Shown: positions 1 to 11,889, counted from the first letter of the stretch. The stretch is DNA of 64,000 nucleotides from Eurosta solidaginis (GCF_040869045.1 NC_090324.1:58371346-58435345); one strand, 5' to 3'. The notes: generated by a model from the letters alone, not told the origin. Translations and numbers: made by a program.

Positions 1-53
1 GTTGCAGTCTTTTATATTTGGGTAAATACATATTTCACAAATTAATTAACCTA

Positions 54-1185
54 ATGGAGTTTATCTCCCGTCTTATCAATAGTAAGCTTCGTAAGAAACT
101 ATTTGTATCAGGATCGCAAGCGATTGTTATTAAAATAACAAGAAATCAACAAAAGCAACATTTTCATATCCTTTGTATCACTTACGATCAACAGTTTAAA
201 ATAAATAATTTGTGCAGATTTTTTTGCAATAATTGGAAGCGACATAGACGTCGCCGACGCCGAAGGCGCCGACAACGCATAACTAAATGTGAACAACGGA
301 AAGTGCAACATGTTACCCTTCAATTGTCACAAAAATGCCATTCCAAAGACCATCTACTACCCAGTTCAGATATTAGCAAAATTATGACTTCAAGCATGAC
401 ATTCTGGCTCATGATACTGCGAAGAAGGACGACAGGATCAATATCAACTTTAATGCAGATAGGGAATCCTTATATTGCTTTGAACGAAAGAACAGACAAG
501 GAGCTGGTGAATCCTCCATCAGCAACAACATTGACTTTGGATGTAACAACAACGACTAATACAACAACAATGACCTTGCATGGAACAATAATGCCCAGTA
601 CAGGACGAATTAATCGAAGCAGAGCTAGACCAAACCTTGTATGGCTATTTATTGGGTTGGTGTGGTTTGAATGCCAGAAATGCGTTAACTGTTCCATTAA
701 CAGAAATAGTCAATCTGAACATCCAACGCAGGCTCAAACACAAGTAAATACACGATCGGCACTTCACACATCTTCAAAAGAGTCTTTGAATGGCCTTTCG
801 TCTTCGGCAGACAACTACCATCAACAAAAATCACTGCCTCATAAAGTTCCCCCATCACGAATATCTTCAAAATTGGTTTTGCATACACGCCTAAACAAAA
901 CAAAAAATCCTCTAATGCAGGATATAGTAACAGTAGCAACTTTTTCAACACCGTCGTTTAAGTTCAACATAAAAGAAGAAAACACCAATGCTAACTTTAA
1001 GAGCATTTGCAGTGACCAAAATGTATCTTTAAATATACGTGCTTCTTCCATAACTGAAGGCACAAATAACTGTAATATGCGATCCCAAAATGTTGATTCG
1101 ATTGTTATGACTGAACGAGTAAATCATGATTGGCTCGAATCGTATATTAAAGGGGATGCGTTTCCTCATTCTTTGGACGAGGAAG
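54..1185 (+). CDS. Probable host-gene exon, product unknown
   Basis: A long frame is open from the first ATG at 54 and runs to a consensus splice donor: AAG followed by GTAAGT at 1186-1191, with a stop a few bases inside the putative intron (1194-1196). The product would have a nine-arginine tract near residue 70 (encoded around 245-275), a Thr-rich stretch and one hydrophobic segment (LVWLFIGLVWF, encoded near 640-672) that could be a signal anchor. The rest is Ser/Asn/Thr-rich and low in complexity. The real start may be one of the later ATGs, with the Arg-rich part as 5' UTR. I do not recognise the family. Base composition is less AT-rich than the repeats that follow, and no repeat copy of it exists in the window, which favours a unique host exon over a transposon. 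It could also be a chance open frame. Confidence 0.4.
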
Positions 1186-1589
1186 GTAAGTGCTAATGTT
1201 GGAATGTGGGAATGTCAGCTCAACGGATGGAGGGCCACTTTGGCCTGCTTAAATCCTTCCTGCATAAACAAAAAAGTCAAGCCTATAAGTTAAAGCAACG
1301 AAGAAAGCTAAGGGGAAATGAAAAACTTATAAAGATAAGAGGGGTCGATCCTGCCAGCAGAGTCTACCCGTGCTACCTCTATCTAAAATCATTTACTCTA
1401 AAAATACTTACCTTTCTTTACATACTTTAAAATATTTTCTGTTTCATTTAAACACCACTTTTCCATTTATTAACATACATATGCTTAAACTTAAAAGATC
1501 TTTGAGATAAGTTTGGCTGCACCTAGGTTGGGTTGAACTGGCCGGTCAATAAAGACTAAACCGAGAAACCACAAATAGGTACCTTAACT
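1186..1589. other. Putative intron start, no gene seen
   Basis: This follows the splice donor at 1186. It holds a short frame with no recognisable product. Around 1518-1560 there is a short stretch of the kind seen in dispersed insect repeats (aggttgggttgaactggccg), so it is probably a degraded repeat fragment. Nothing else is supported. Confidence 0.3.
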
Positions 1590-2230
1590 TATGGTATAGA
1601 AAAACTCCGCCTTCTTGGTAATTAATTATAGGACACTTGGACGTTGTCCTGCCCTAAATTTGGCCTATCTGAATACAATTTAATAAGCTTTTCCGCCTGA
1701 CCCTGCCCTCCCCCCTCTTCACTTTTTCCTAATCCTTTTATTCACTCCTCCCTCCGCCTTTTTCGCTTCATCTATCTCCATAATCGTCTCATTCTATCTC
1801 TTTCTAAATCTCCTTCTCCTTCTCTCTTTTCTCTTCTCTCAATTCCTTCTCATTCTTCTGCATCACTTATTGCCTGTCCCAGAGGGTGGTATGTATTTTA
1901 TTCCAGTCCCAGTCCCACTCCGAGCCTCAATCCCCGTCCTAGTCCTAATCCCAGTCCCAGTCCGTCTCTGGATAATATATTACTCTGTACCAAACCACTC
2001 ATCAGCAGCTTTCATTTGATATCCATATTATATAAACACTGTCTAGGCATTCACTGGTCCACGTTTTGGCCTATATCTCTAGACCCTGTACCTGTAGTAA
2101 CCACCGCGTGAGGTTTACGCAACTTGTGTGAAAGTTTGAACAAAATCGACAGACGCATCTCTTCAAATACCGGCGACCAACTAACACACATTTTAGCCTT
2201 TCTTTTTATATATATAGATTTTTATTTTTC
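1590..2230 (-). mobile_element. Degenerate DINE-1/Helentron-like element
   Basis: The stretch at 1645-1865 (ctgccctaaatttggcctat onward, then a CT-rich block) is a diverged version of the left end of the four better Helitron copies at 12797, 15307, 36260 and 40881. At 1898-1972 a GTCCCA-type microsatellite is expanded. Established knowledge: DINE-1/Helentron elements of flies carry such a GTCY microsatellite and minisatellites. The hairpin and CTAG end are no longer clear, so this is an old, decayed copy. Confidence 0.5.
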
Positions 2231-2296
2231 ACACTTCACTATAATATTAAAACGAAATGCAGATTTTCGTTGCTTTTGAAATTCGGCTTAAAAATT

Positions 2297-3521
2297 GCAC
2301 ATGGAACAACTAAAGACTCTCCTGTATTAAAAAAAATGTCATAGTAGCTCTGAATCGCGGCCCCCCTCAGAAAACCCCCACCCCTCCCTCTCTCAGCGGG
2401 CCTGGCGAGGTGCTATACTTGATATCATTCGCTATAATATTTTTTATTGACAAGCATGTTGTTTAATTAAACACCAAGCAATTACACGGAAGTATATCCG
2501 CACCACCTGAAAATATGACACAGCGTATACGTAACATTTTAATATTACATATAAACAAATAAAAAAATGCAATAAAATAATATTGTGACTATAAGCTGAG
2601 ATATAACCTATCCTACATTTCAAGTTATATCAAACTACAAACGGGGTGCAAAACAAATTCAAAATCGGTTCTGTAGTTTAGGAGTCCATTGGCCTTAAAC
2701 TCGTGACACGTGTTTTTATAAGCTTTTATTTAGTTTCACTTTTGTTGTCTGTAATGGAATCTTGCAAGTTAAATTTGATACACTTCCCGGTGTCCGATTG
2801 AGCTGAAATTTTGCACACATATATAACTCCGATGACAATGCAATATTACTTTGTTAGAATTCGATAAATTAATCGATAAGACAGTTATCGGTAAAGATTT
2901 GTATTTACTTTGGCATAACAGCCTAAGTCCCATACAAACCCGCCGGTACCTATCCGTGGATTGTGATATTTGGACTTGGTGAATCACGCGTGTCACGCGT
3001 GGTGAATCTCAACGCTTGCGAAAAGCGGAGACACAACCCTCTGTTGTATTTCTGTGTATAACCAACATAGCTGAATTTTTAAGGCTGTTTAACTCTGTAA
3101 TCTTTTCTGTAATTTAATTTGCTTTTGAAAAAATTACCTATTTGAAAAAAGCTGGCTGAAAAATATTGGCATAACAGCTTAAGTTAAATCAAGAATGGAA
3201 AATCTTGGAAAATTTGAGCAGATGTGGCAATTTCGCGCATCCGTTGAACGAAATATTGACAATCTGCTGATCATCGCTAGGAAATTAGCGACAATCCATC
3301 AACTAAGCAGCACTTTAGCAATACTACTGTTATTATTTGGCCGCTCAAACACACACATATTAATTGTGCATTAAATCTAAAATATACAAATACACCATAA
3401 TAATTTACACGGCCAAAGCCATAATAATTTACTCTACTAAAAATAAAAAAAAAAATTCATATTTAAATTAAATTTATGAAAAAGGCTTTTCTAAGAATGT
3501 TAATAAAACGAACTAAAAAGT
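2297..3521 (+). repeat. AT-rich flank repeat, copy 1
   Basis: This noncoding repeat is shared with 17028-18265. Its right part, from about 2728, also recurs at 7912-8730, 28270-28486 and 31438-32243. It includes paired motifs such as cacgcgtgtcacgcgtgg near 2987 and the near-palindrome cgataagacagttatcg near 2873. Short frames inside have no recognisable product. It always precedes the palindrome, so it is probably one end of the composite element. Confidence 0.65.
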
Positions 3522-4134
3522 AAAAAATAAAATTAAAGAAAAAAAAACTTTTTTAAAAATAAGCTTTTATTATTTTGGTTAATACAATTAACTAAAAAGT
3601 AAACAATAAATTGACTCTAAAGAAATATAACACTTTATAAGTTCATTGTAAGCTTAAACGATAATTAGGCTTTTTCGTCTGCGACAAAAAAATTCTATAT
3701 TGTACATATTTATATATTTTTAACATTAAAACTTTACACCTAAATTATTAAAGCTTACAGTTTATATCACAGTCCTAATTGTTCTAATAAAAGCGTGTTA
3801 CATTGCGATAGCAAGAAAATGAGATCCTAAATGTTCTTAATTATACCATCAAAATTTAACACGTTTTTTATTAGAACAATTTGAACTGTGATATAAACTG
3901 TAAGATTTAATAATTTAGGTGTAAAGTTTTAATGTTAAAAATATATAATTATGTACAATATAGAATTTTTTTGTCGCAGACGAAAAAGCCTAATTATCGT
4001 TTAAGTTTACAATGAACTTATAAAGTGTTATATTTCTTTAGAGTAAATTTATTGTTTACTTTTTAGTTAATTTTATTAACCAAAATAATAAAAGCTTATT
4101 TTTAAAAAAGTTTTTTTTTCTTTAATTTTATTTT
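3522..4134. repeat. Foldback palindrome, copy 1
   Basis: The left arm, about 3522-3800, is matched in reverse complement by about 3858-4134, around a loop of about 57 bp containing gcgatagcaagaaaatgaga. Arm identity is very high: the runs around tcgtctgcgac (3676) and gtcgcagacga (3973) mirror each other. A MITE-like or foldback element is the simplest reading. Three further full copies and one half copy occur in the window. Confidence 0.85.
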
Positions 4135-4690
4135 CTATTTTTAATGATTACTTTCCAATTGATTAAAAAAATCATGATTTTTACGATTATTGAAAAAGTC
4201 AAAAAATAATCAAAAGTAATCAAAGATAACGAACAACCATTACGGATTTTTTCAATTTTTTGTAAAAATGTAAAAAAATTTGTACTTTGCGAGGAAGGAT
4301 CTCGAAAACTTTTTATGTTTTTGCAGATTTTGTTTTTTTCTCTCTAAGCTATGTTTTATTACAAAAAAACAAAAAAAATACGCTTTCATTCAGCAAAATC
4401 GATGGACTAATACACAAGTTATAAGCATTCAAATAAATATATCCATTTAATACTTAAATACACTACTGGTTCATATGTGTTAGTATTCGTATATCAGTTA
4501 GTTAGCAGGTAGATTTTCGAAGGGTTATTAGATACAAAAAACTGTTAGTGTCGTTTTCTCAATTTTTACTTGTTCTAAGTATAAATAATAGTACATGCGC
4601 CTTGTTCCTTCATAATATCTGCAAGGTTCACCGGATACTGTTCAGTTTATAATTGTAGTTTATAACCCGTCATTTACCTAAAAATATAAT
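4135..4690 (+). other. AT-rich leader of TE-X copy A
   Basis: This noncoding stretch precedes the TE-X frame. Parts of it (tgcgaggaaggatctcgaaa near 4289, then a T-rich and A-rich block) recur before or after every TE-X piece at 12520, 15160, 19030, 30905, 36112, 38490 and 55555. It therefore behaves as untranslated sequence of the same element. No gene seen. Confidence 0.5.
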
Positions 4691-5872
4691 ATGAATAAAA
4701 GGGCACGAGATTTTGAGTGTACAAATGATCCAGATATCTTCTGTTTCATCTGCGGTCAATTTATCGACGTGTGTTTTCAAGTATTTTGGAATTGAGCCTA
4801 AAAACCATGCACCACATGTCGAGTCGAATTTATTTTTTTGGAAACCGGAACACAAAGGTGCGTCGTAAAAATTAGGAATTTGCTCCCTTTTAATGCGTAG
4901 CTGACTACTTTCTGAAACTATCTATTTGGGCGGCATATGAAATTTATTACACCAATGAAGTGGAGGGAACCAAATTGCCATTCAGCGGCCTGCTATATTT
5001 GTACTACAAAAGTACTTGGGGTTGGAAAGTCAAGAAAATTAACCTATGCGATCCTATCTAGAGTGTCATTACCAGAACTAAATTCAACGGAAGCTACATT
5101 GCCAGAATCAAATTTAACTTTAGTTCCAGCTCCAGTTTCGTTGTCAACAGCAGTATCTGATTACGCGGCATCATGTTGTACTGTATTTCAAAGGAAAACG
5201 AAAGAAACTATTTATCACAAGCACAACTCAATGATTGGATAAGGGATTGGGAATTGTCAAAGGAAAAGGCCGAACTACACGCCTCTCGTATGCAACAATT
5301 TAAATTTGTTTCATCTGATGTTAAGGTAACATATTATAGAACTCGTCACGAACAATTTTCCAAGTACTATACGAAGGAGGACAGTGTTTGTTACTGCAAA
5401 CACATTGCTGGTCTATTCAAACTGTTTGGTAAACCATATGATTCAAAAGAGTGGCGATTTTTCACAGACGGCAATAAATTAAGTTTAAGGGCTGTTTTAT
5501 TGCATATTGGAAAAGCCCTCTATCCCGATCGCGCATGCAGTAAATACGAAGGAAACGTATGAGGTATTCCAAAAATTATTCAAATTAATCAAATACGAAG
5601 AACATGATTGGAAAATATGTGTCGATCTTAAAGTCGTTGGAATGCTATGTGGTCTACAAAGTGGAAAATACTGTTGATTGCTATGCAAATGGGATAGCCG
5701 AGCTCGCCAAGACCACTACATCATAAAGGATTGGCCAGAAGGAATCGAGTTTCAAGTTGGGGCGGATAACATAAAATACTCCCCACTTATAAAGGAGGAA
5801 AAAAAAGGACGTGTGGCACTAGGGGACTGCCGCGGTAAAACTATTGCATATTATCAACTTATACAATTATAA
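4691..5872 (+). pseudogene. TE-X transposase-like pseudogene, copy A
   Basis: Broken pieces of one protein follow in order: an N-terminal Cys pair (CFICGQF, from ATG 4691, soon stopped); a segment at 4937-5242 with PMKWREP and CYICTTK; a segment at 5173-5562 with YYRTRHEQFSKYY and WRFFTDGNKLSLRAV; then a segment at 5678-5872 with LCKWDSRARQ and DWPEGIEF. Stops and frameshifts separate them, and the 3' part ends in sequence unrelated to the longest copy at 52828-54764. Established knowledge, from memory: arthropod genomes carry many copies of this uncharacterised family. Inference: the spaced Asp residues (FTDG, then DLK) with the C-x2-C motif suggest an RNase-H-fold transposase. The gene is dead. 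Confidence 0.6.
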
Positions 5873-6004
5873 TATTTATGCAACATTTTGTTTTCTTTGA
5901 TATGAATTCAAGTTTTGTCTTTGATATTAATTCAAGTTAATCTTTTTAAGCGTGGTGACCGATAAGAAAACAAATGTTTTACTTTTATTGAATAAATGAG
6001 AAGT

Positions 6005-7905
6005 TAATATTTAACTTTCAATTTAACTTTAAATTTAACTTTATTTTTAACTTTAACTTTAACATTCACTTTAATTTTAACTTTAACTTTAGCTTTAACT
6101 TTAACTTTAATTTTAACTTTAACTTTAAATTTAAATTTAACTTTCACTTTCACTTCAACTTTAACTTTTACCTTAACTTTAACTTTATTTTTAACTCTAA
6201 CTTTAACTTTAACATTCACTTTAGTTTTAACTTTATCTTTAACTTTAACTTTAACTTTAACTTTATCTTTAACTTTAACTTTAACTTTAACATTAACTTT
6301 CACTTTCACTTTAACTTTCACTTTCACTTTAACTTTAACATTCACTTTAACTTTACCTTTAACTTTAACTTTATTTTTAACTCTAACTTTAACTTTAACT
6401 TTAACATTCACTTTAATTTTAACTTTAACTTTAACTTTAACTTTATCTTTAACTTTAACTTTATCTTTAACTTTAATTTTAACTTTAACTTTAACTTTAA
6501 CTTTAAATTTAACTTTAACTTTCACTTTCACTTTAACTTTAACTTTTACCTTAACTTTAACTTTAACCTTAACTTTTACTTTAACTTTAACTTTAACTTT
6601 AACTTTAACTTTAACTTTCAATTTAACTTTAACTTTAATTTTAACTTTAACTTTCACTTTCACTTTAACTTTAAGTTTACTTTTAACTTTAATTTTCGCT
6701 TTAACTTTAACATTCACTTTAACTTTAACTCTAACTTTAACTTTAACATTAACTTTAACTTTAACCTTCACTTTAACTTTCACTTTAACTTTTACCTTAA
6801 CTTTAACTTTAACTTTTACTTTAACTTTAACTTTAACTTTCAATTTATCTTTAACTTTAACTTTATTTTTAACTTTAACTTTAATTTTAACTTTAAATTT
6901 AACCTTAACTTTAACTTTATCTTTAACTTTAACATTAACTTTAACTTTAACATTAACTTTAACTTTAACTTTAATTTTAACTTTAACTTTAACTTTAGCT
7001 TTAACTTTAATTTTAACTTTAATTTTAACTTAAGCTTTAACTTTAAATTTAATTTTAACTTGAACTTTAACTTTAACTTTATTTTTAACTTTAACTTTAA
7101 CTTTAATTTTAACTTTAATTTTAGCTTTAACTTTAAATTTAATTTCAACTTTAACTTTATCTTTAACTTTAAATTTAACTTTAACTTTAACTTTAACATT
7201 AACTTTAATTTTAACTTTAACTTTAATTTTAACTTTAACTTTAACTTTAAATTTAAATTTAGCTTTAACATTCACTTTAATTTTAACTTTAACTTTAACT
7301 TTAATTTTAACTTTAACTTTAACTTTAAATTTAACTTTCACTTTCACTTTAACTTTAACTTTTACCTTAACTTTAACTTTATTTTTAACTCTAACTTTAA
7401 CTTTAGCATTCACTTTAATTTTAACTTTAACTTTAACTTTATCTTTAACTTTAACTTTAACTTTAACTTTAACTTTAACTTTAACTTTAACTTTAACTTT
7501 AACATTAACTTTCACTTTCACTTTAACTTTCACTTTCACTTTAACTTTAACATTCACTTTAACTTTACCTTTAACTTTAACTTTATTTTTAACTCTAACT
7601 TTAACTTTAACTTTAACATTCACTTTAATTTTAACTTTAACTTTAACTTTATCTTTAACTTTAACTTTAACTTTAACTTTAACTTTAACTTTAATTTAAA
7701 CTTTAACTTTAAATTTAACTTTAACTTTAACTTTCACTTTCACTTTCACTTTCACTTTAACTTTAACTTTTACCTTAACTTTAACTTTAACCTTAACTTT
7801 TACTTTAACTTTAACTTTAACTTTAACTTTAACTTTCAATTTAACTTTAACTTTAATTTTAACTTTAACTTTCACTTTCACTTTAACTTTAAATTTACTT
7901 TTATT
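6005..7905. repeat. TTTAAC hexamer array, copy A
   Basis: About 1.9 kb of tandem TTTAAC units with variants such as TTCACT, ACTTTATT and ACCTTA. The variants recur in the same order in several blocks, for example the run cactttcactttaactttaa followed by ttaccttaac. This implies a higher-order repeat of roughly 0.3-0.4 kb. Two of the three frames on each strand are free of stops, giving meaningless Lys-Val, Phe-Asn or Leu-Thr polymers. It directly follows the TE-X pseudogene. Confidence 0.9.
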
Positions 7906-8730
7906 ATATTATAAGCTTTTATTTAGTTTCACATTTGTTGTCTGTAATGGAATCTTGCAAGTTAAATTTGATACACTTTCCGGTGTCCGATTGAGCTGAA
8001 ATTTTGCACACATATATAACTCCGATGACAATGCAATATTACTTTGTTAGAATTCGATAAATTAATCGATAACACAGTTATCGGTAAAGATTTGTATTTA
8101 CTTTGGCATAACAGCCTAAGTCCCATACAAACCCGCCGGTACCTATCCGTGGATTGTGATATTTGGACGTGGTGAATCACGCGTGTCAAGCGTGGTGAAT
8201 CTCATCGCTTGCGAAAAGCGGAGACACAACCCTCTGTTGTATTTCTGTGTATAACCAACATAGCTGAATTTTTAAGGCTGTTTAACTCTGTAATCTTTTC
8301 TGTAATTTAATTTGCTTTTGAAAAAATTACCTATTTGAAAAAAGCTGGCTGAAAAATATTGGCATAACAGCTTAAGTTAAATCAAGAATGGAAAATCTTG
8401 GAAAATTTGAGCAGATGTGGCAATTTCGCGCATCCGTTGAAAGAAATATTGACAATCTGCTGATCATCGCTAGGAAATTAGCGACATTCCATCAACTAAG
8501 CAGCACTTTAGCAATACTACTGTTATTATTTGGCCGCTCAAACACACACATATTAATTGTGCATTAAATCTAAAATATACAAATACACCATAATAATTTA
8601 CACGGCCAAAGCCATAATAATTTACTCTACTAAAAATTAAAAAAAAAAATTCATATTTAAATTAAATTTAAGAAAAAGGCTTTTCTAAGAACAAGCTTCT
8701 ATTACTTGTTAATAAAACGAACTAAAAAGT
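7906..8730 (+). repeat. AT-rich flank repeat, copy 2
   Basis: This matches the right part of the flank at 2728-3521 nearly base for base. It is joined to the array through a short stub, tttattatattataagctttt. The same stub joins array to flank at 28258 and 31418. No gene seen. Confidence 0.7.
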
Positions 8731-9343
8731 AAAAAATAAAATTAAAGAAAAAAAACTTTTTTAAAAATAAGCTTTTATTATTTTGGTTAATAAAATTAAC
8801 TAAACAGTAAACAATAAATTGACTCTAAAGAAATATAACACTTTATAAGTTCATTGTAAGCTTAAACGATAATTAGGCTTTTTCGTCTGCGACAAAAAAA
8901 TTCTATATTGTACATAATTATATATTTTTAACATTAAAACTTTACACCTAAATTATTAAAGCTTACAGTTTATATCACAGTCCTAATTGTTCTAATAAAA
9001 GGGTGTTACATTGCGATAGCAAGAAAATGAGATCCTAAATGTTCTTAAGTATACCATCAAAATTTAACACGTTTTTTATTAGAACAATTTGGACTGTGAT
9101 ATAAACTGTAAGATTTAATAATTTAGGTGTAAAGTTTTAATGTTAAAAATATATAATTATGTACAATATAGAATTTTTTTGTCGCAGACGAAAAAGCCTA
9201 ATTATCGTTTAAGCTTACAATGAACTTATAAAGTGTTATATTTCTTTAGAGTCAATTTATTGTTTACTTTTTAGTTAATTTTATTAACCAAAATAATAAA
9301 AGCTTATTTTTAAAAAAGTTTTTTTTTCTTTAATTTTATTTTA
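8731..9343. repeat. Foldback palindrome, copy 2
   Basis: Same palindrome as 3522-4134, with arms of about 280 bp around the same loop (near 9012-9066). It ends at 9343, where LINE-derived sequence begins. Confidence 0.85.
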
Positions 9344-9348
9344 TATAT

Positions 9349-9500
9349 TAAGACTAGTAGGTGGAGTCTTGAGCACGCGAACGTAGGGCGCGAACACAGA
9401 ACGTGCTCAACCATTTCTTCCTACAGCTCGCACTTCCTTGATTTGCTGTTACTGACGAGTCCTAACTTATGAGCATAGGAGGCCAAACGGCAGTCTCCAA
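9349..9500 (-). pseudogene. LINE ORF2 C-terminal fragment (copy 1)
   Basis: Read on the minus strand, this encodes a decayed tail of a Jockey/R1-type ORF2. It has the phrase ASYAHKLGLVSNSKSRKCEL, a stop, then EEMVEHVLCSRPTFA. The spacing Cys...His-x3-Cys with a trailing Arg-Leu is the C-terminal CCHC-like motif of these LINEs. Only about 150 bp survive. The same fragment recurs at 32862-33013. Confidence 0.55.
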
Positions 9501-9760
9501 CTAGTATGCCCATCGCACATAGGTAGATTTGAGACATTTAGGTGGCCATAATTGAATTTCGGAAAGTTGCCGAAGTTTTCGACAAATTTGATAAGACGCG
9601 GCGTGTTGCATCATCGGCATGCCGAATATTGCATAATAAGGAGAACAGTTGATGGATGTGTGCACCGCACTACGGAGAGCAGACGCTGCGTCGCTGATGC
9701 ATTTTTTCCAATTGCGCTGATTTTCATTTATGAAAGACCTAATTATCTGAAGAACTGATT
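9501..9760 (-). pseudogene. Ty3/gypsy integrase C-terminal fragment (copy 1)
   Basis: The minus strand encodes IIRSFINENQRNWKK followed by SAVHTSINCSPYYAIFG, the end of the integrase catalytic domain of a Ty3/gypsy element. The sequence upstream of it, on the minus strand at about 9760-9970, is Lys/Arg-rich and does not look like integrase, so it comes from elsewhere or is scrambled. Integrase lies only about 0.2 kb from gag. Protease, reverse transcriptase and RNase H are therefore deleted. Confidence 0.7.
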
Positions 9761-9972
9761 TGTATCTTATAATCTTGTTAAAAATCCTATTAAATCTTTT
9801 TGCCTTTTCTCTCATCTTCCTAATTTTATCAAAGTTTCGTTTCTTTTTCTTCTTTATTACTTCCTCACAAAAAATTCTTCTACATGCTACTTCATATTCA
9901 GTTTTTCTTTGGTGTAAACTTTTTAGTTCTCTTTTTACTCACGAACCTACTTCCTCTGTACCACCAATGGTC

Positions 9973-11372
9973 CTATCCCTTTTTAAAACTCCTTATTCCG
10001 GTTGGTTTCCGGTTGCATCTGTTCCTAGCTGGAGGTCCCGGAAATTTCCGCCAGTGTGGAGTTTCCCTTCGCGGGCTTAAAAACATAAAATAAATGTCAC
10101 TTCTACACGCAAAACAAACCATACTGTGGAAGCGAGACTGAAACCTATTCATCTTCAACGCCTCAGATGGATTCACAACAAAATAGTTCACAGGCATACC
10201 ACATGAGACATACAATATTAAATAGAACGGAGACGTACAGAAGGAGTTAACGGTGGATTTGGGACAAGTCGTGGAAGTAGTTCCAGCAGACGTACCACCA
10301 TTAGTGGGAAAAGGCCTAGAATTATTATCGCTGCGGGATTGGTTAAACCCTGGTCCTAGTTTGGATGGCTTGTCGGGCGCCTCGACGAGCTTCCCCCCAA
10401 CTACTTTACCCTCAAGTTGTTCCACGGGAAATACCACCTCGTTGACTGCCCTTGCCGACTTACTCTTATTTTCCTTGATCATGCGTTCCGCACGTCTACT
10501 CTCTGTTTTCATATCGGCCAAAGTCTCCATTTTCGCTTCGAATGTTAATGCCAGAATGTTCTCCAGATATGGTTTTAAATTTCCCTTAATTATGCCCACC
10601 AGCTCATTTTCCGGGATATTCTGCCTCAGCCTGAACGTCAAGTCGTGGACCTCGCTATAAAAATCATCAAAACTCTCTTGACCCGACTGATTCCTCTCCA
10701 TGATTTCCCTAATTATCTCGTAATCAGCCTCAGCGGTTTTAAAGTGGTCCAACATCTCTGCCTTAAGCTCGAAGTAGCCAAAAGCAGTGTCGTCGGCATG
10801 GTTCTCGATAACCTGCCAATACCACTTAAGCGTAGAGGCTTTCACGAGATAATGGAAATCAGTGAAGAGACGATTGTATGAGACCTTAATTTTTCTATTC
10901 TAAATAAAAAGCGTTCCACGGTGATCCCCTTATCAGACCCATCGAACTTTACGTGCCAATTGACTAGGTCGACCTCCCTTCAATTTTGGTGCGCAGGCTC
11001 CACATTTCTGCCCTGACCCGTGGCAGCTTCGGCGTTATTCCTGAATTGGCCCCTATTTCTCCCCCCTTGCGGAGTCGATGCGTTAGGGGCTTGCTTGTTT
11101 GGCCCCTGAGCCGACACTTCTGGTTCCCCCATACGCTTGCTGAGGTGTGAAACGTCGGTCCTCAGGTCACGAACCGCGTTTAAGTACTACGCCATTACCT
11201 CATTGTGGGTAACCATCATCTCCATCATTCTTTCAAGCTGTTTGGTACTGGCAGCAGCTGAGCTTGTTCCCTTGCTTGAGGACTTCGAACACCCAGCTCC
11301 CGAATAACTTGGCTGTCCATCCTGTACGGCATCCGCTCTTCCGTTGAATCCTGGTGCTCCAGTTTCTGGCAT
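9973..11372 (-). pseudogene. Ty3/gypsy gag remnant (copy 1)
   Basis: Two minus-strand frames make up the remnant. 11187-11372 is the Ser-rich N-terminus with KQLERMMEMMVTHNEV. 9973-10845 has the gag core (KWYWQVIENHADDTAFGYF, then a segment with DFYSEVHDLTFRLRQNIPE and GNLKPYLENILAL) and an RNA-binding-like tail. The region between them (10846-11186) is interrupted. Gag assembles the retrotransposon particle. Here it is non-functional and is followed directly by the integrase end. No matching LTR pair was found around it. Confidence 0.65.
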
Positions 11373-11889
11373 TCTTAAAAGGTGTTCAATCTTCGTAGAA
11401 AAACTCGGACTCGTCGTCGGATAGCTTCTTCGTTACTGCGGAACGCCTATTCGTATCGCCCTCGCTTGAACCAAAAACTGGAATCCTGTCACCTGATTTT
11501 CTAGCTGCCTAGTCACACTCCTGGTGATACGCCTATCAGTACTAAAAAATCCCAAACCACCAGTAATTCAATCTGGGTTGCCTCCCTCTTTCATTCACTC
11601 ACACAAGCACACGAGCGAGGGAAGTTTGGCACACTTGGGTTCACCAAGCCGACCATATCAACATCGAAATTGGTTGGTTTGGTTCAAAATAAAATAAAAC
11701 AACGTTGCACCGATCGCTGATAAAAGTAAATCGAAACCTTAGAAAGGATATTCGATTACGTTTCAATGCAGTGATGAAAAAAAGTAATAACTTGTAAGCT
11801 ACGCAACTAATAAGACTTTCGAAAAATAATCCAAAATAAATTCAATACCATCATATGTATGTAATTAGTGAGCGTTGCTCATATTGTTT
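11373..11889. other. Non-coding, possibly gypsy leader or LTR remnant
   Basis: This lies upstream of the gag remnant on its strand and recurs at 34856-35340. It includes a Cys/Arg-poor, CT-rich stretch (11580-11630). I see no gene and cannot define LTR ends. Confidence 0.3.

Noticed and set aside
2769..2996. Repeated frame of about 75 residues in the flank repeat (also 7962-8189, 31429-31701)
   Set aside because: It has no family resemblance. It is preserved only because the copies are recent duplicates.
6005..7905. Telomeric repeat
   Set aside because: TTTAAC is not the insect TTAGG repeat, and flies lack telomerase repeats. The array lies internally beside a transposon-like gene.
6004..7914. 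Long open frames of alternating Lys-Val, Leu-Lys or Phe-Asn in the hexamer arrays
   Set aside because: They are an automatic result of TTTAAC repeats lacking stops in two frames per strand. The same holds for frames at 20754-22138 and 26726-29203. There is no sign of translation.
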